From CAVSWN01 sp046728115 (GTDB taxonomy: Bacteria; Acidobacteriota; Vicinamibacteria; Vicinamibacterales; CAVVIG01), in assembly GCA_046728115.1 (NCBI GenBank), contig JBKPDW010000610.1:1-12185 (forward strand): a stretch of DNA of 12,185 nt, given 5' to 3'. The notes beneath the pieces were generated by a model. That model saw nothing but the letters and a program-made list of their open reading frames with translations, was not told the DNA's origin and did no database searches. A program made the position numbers and the translations under genes. Below, in pieces: positions 12,131 through 12,185 of the stretch. Numbering within the stretch: position 1 is the first letter of the stretch; the number at the start of each line of letters is the position of its first letter.

Positions 12131-12185
12131 ATCCGTCCCGAATCTTCATCCTCCGGCCTGTCGCGACGACGATGCTGATGGTCGG
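12127..12185 (+). CDS. RND efflux inner-membrane pump, N-terminal 19 codons (cut by window edge)
   Basis: ATG 12127 overlaps the channel gene's stop as ATGA. The visible residues, MNPSRIFILRPVATTMLMVG, match the usual beginning of AcrB/MdtB-type RND pumps: a short start, FI-x-RPVATT, and the beginning of the first membrane helix. The gene is cut by the right edge. Given an MdtA-like adaptor, two pump genes (MdtB and MdtC type) may follow. The gene order adaptor, channel, pump is less common than adaptor, pump, channel. Confidence 0.8.
   Translation, partial: MNPSRIFILRPVATTMLMV

Noticed and set aside
1..12185. tRNA or rRNA genes, CRISPR array, insertion sequence ends
   Set aside because: I looked on both strands and saw no clover-leaf sequence, spaced repeats, transposase motifs or terminal inverted repeats with target duplications.

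Overview
The window looks like a chromosomal segment of a GC-rich, Gram-negative soil-type bacterium, most likely an Acidobacteriota of the Vicinamibacteria kind. This is inferred from the gene families: short secreted proteins of types common in that phylum, a lipoprotein efflux channel and a periplasmic HtrA protease. No rRNA or other marker gene is present to prove it.

Layout from left to right. (1) A minus-strand operon (875 down to 1 and beyond) encodes a small secreted DUF5666-like protein, a 70-residue protein resembling a winged helix, and the first 106 codons of an HtrA/DegP serine protease cut by the window edge. (2) A plus-strand pair (1250-1975) encodes two small secreted proteins; the second is a close paralogue of the first protein of the leftward operon. 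(3) A minus-strand membrane GGDEF diguanylate cyclase (2254-3084) is preceded by a possible 30-codon leader ORF. (4) The decayed C-terminal tail of an efflux outer-membrane protein lies at 3396-3476. (5) A secreted His-rich protein follows (3681-4172). (6) A DksA/TraR zinc-finger protein and an ABC exporter form a two-gene operon (4491-6899). (7) A minus-strand OmpR-type response regulator and sensor kinase follow (9081 down to 6926). (8) A frameshifted fragment of a sigma-54 activator AAA+ domain lies at 9116-9345. (9) An RND efflux operon (periplasmic adaptor, outer-membrane lipoprotein, start of the inner-membrane pump) runs off the right edge.

The main discovery is in the gaps. Six promoters, on both strands and in front of six different transcription units, share one architecture with almost invariant spacing: TTAA-N6-TTAA, then TCAC-N7-TCAC (third half-site 8 bp after the second TTAA), then 10 bp to a -10-like TNNAAT. 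This gives four half-sites at 10-12 bp steps, with the last pair placed as a PhoB-type box is relative to the -10. The promoters sit before the secreted protein/HtrA operon, the 1250-1975 pair, the diguanylate cyclase, the His-rich secreted protein, the DksA-like/ABC operon and the RND operon. A seventh TTAA-N6-TTAA palindrome lies at the 3' end of the kinase gene.

My reading is that the window holds a compact, locally clustered regulon for envelope stress: protease, efflux, ABC export, secreted proteins, an RNA-polymerase-binding factor and c-di-GMP signalling, all activated by one OmpR/PhoB-family regulator. The response regulator encoded here is the obvious candidate. That last link is inference; the shared promoter structure is visible directly in the sequence.
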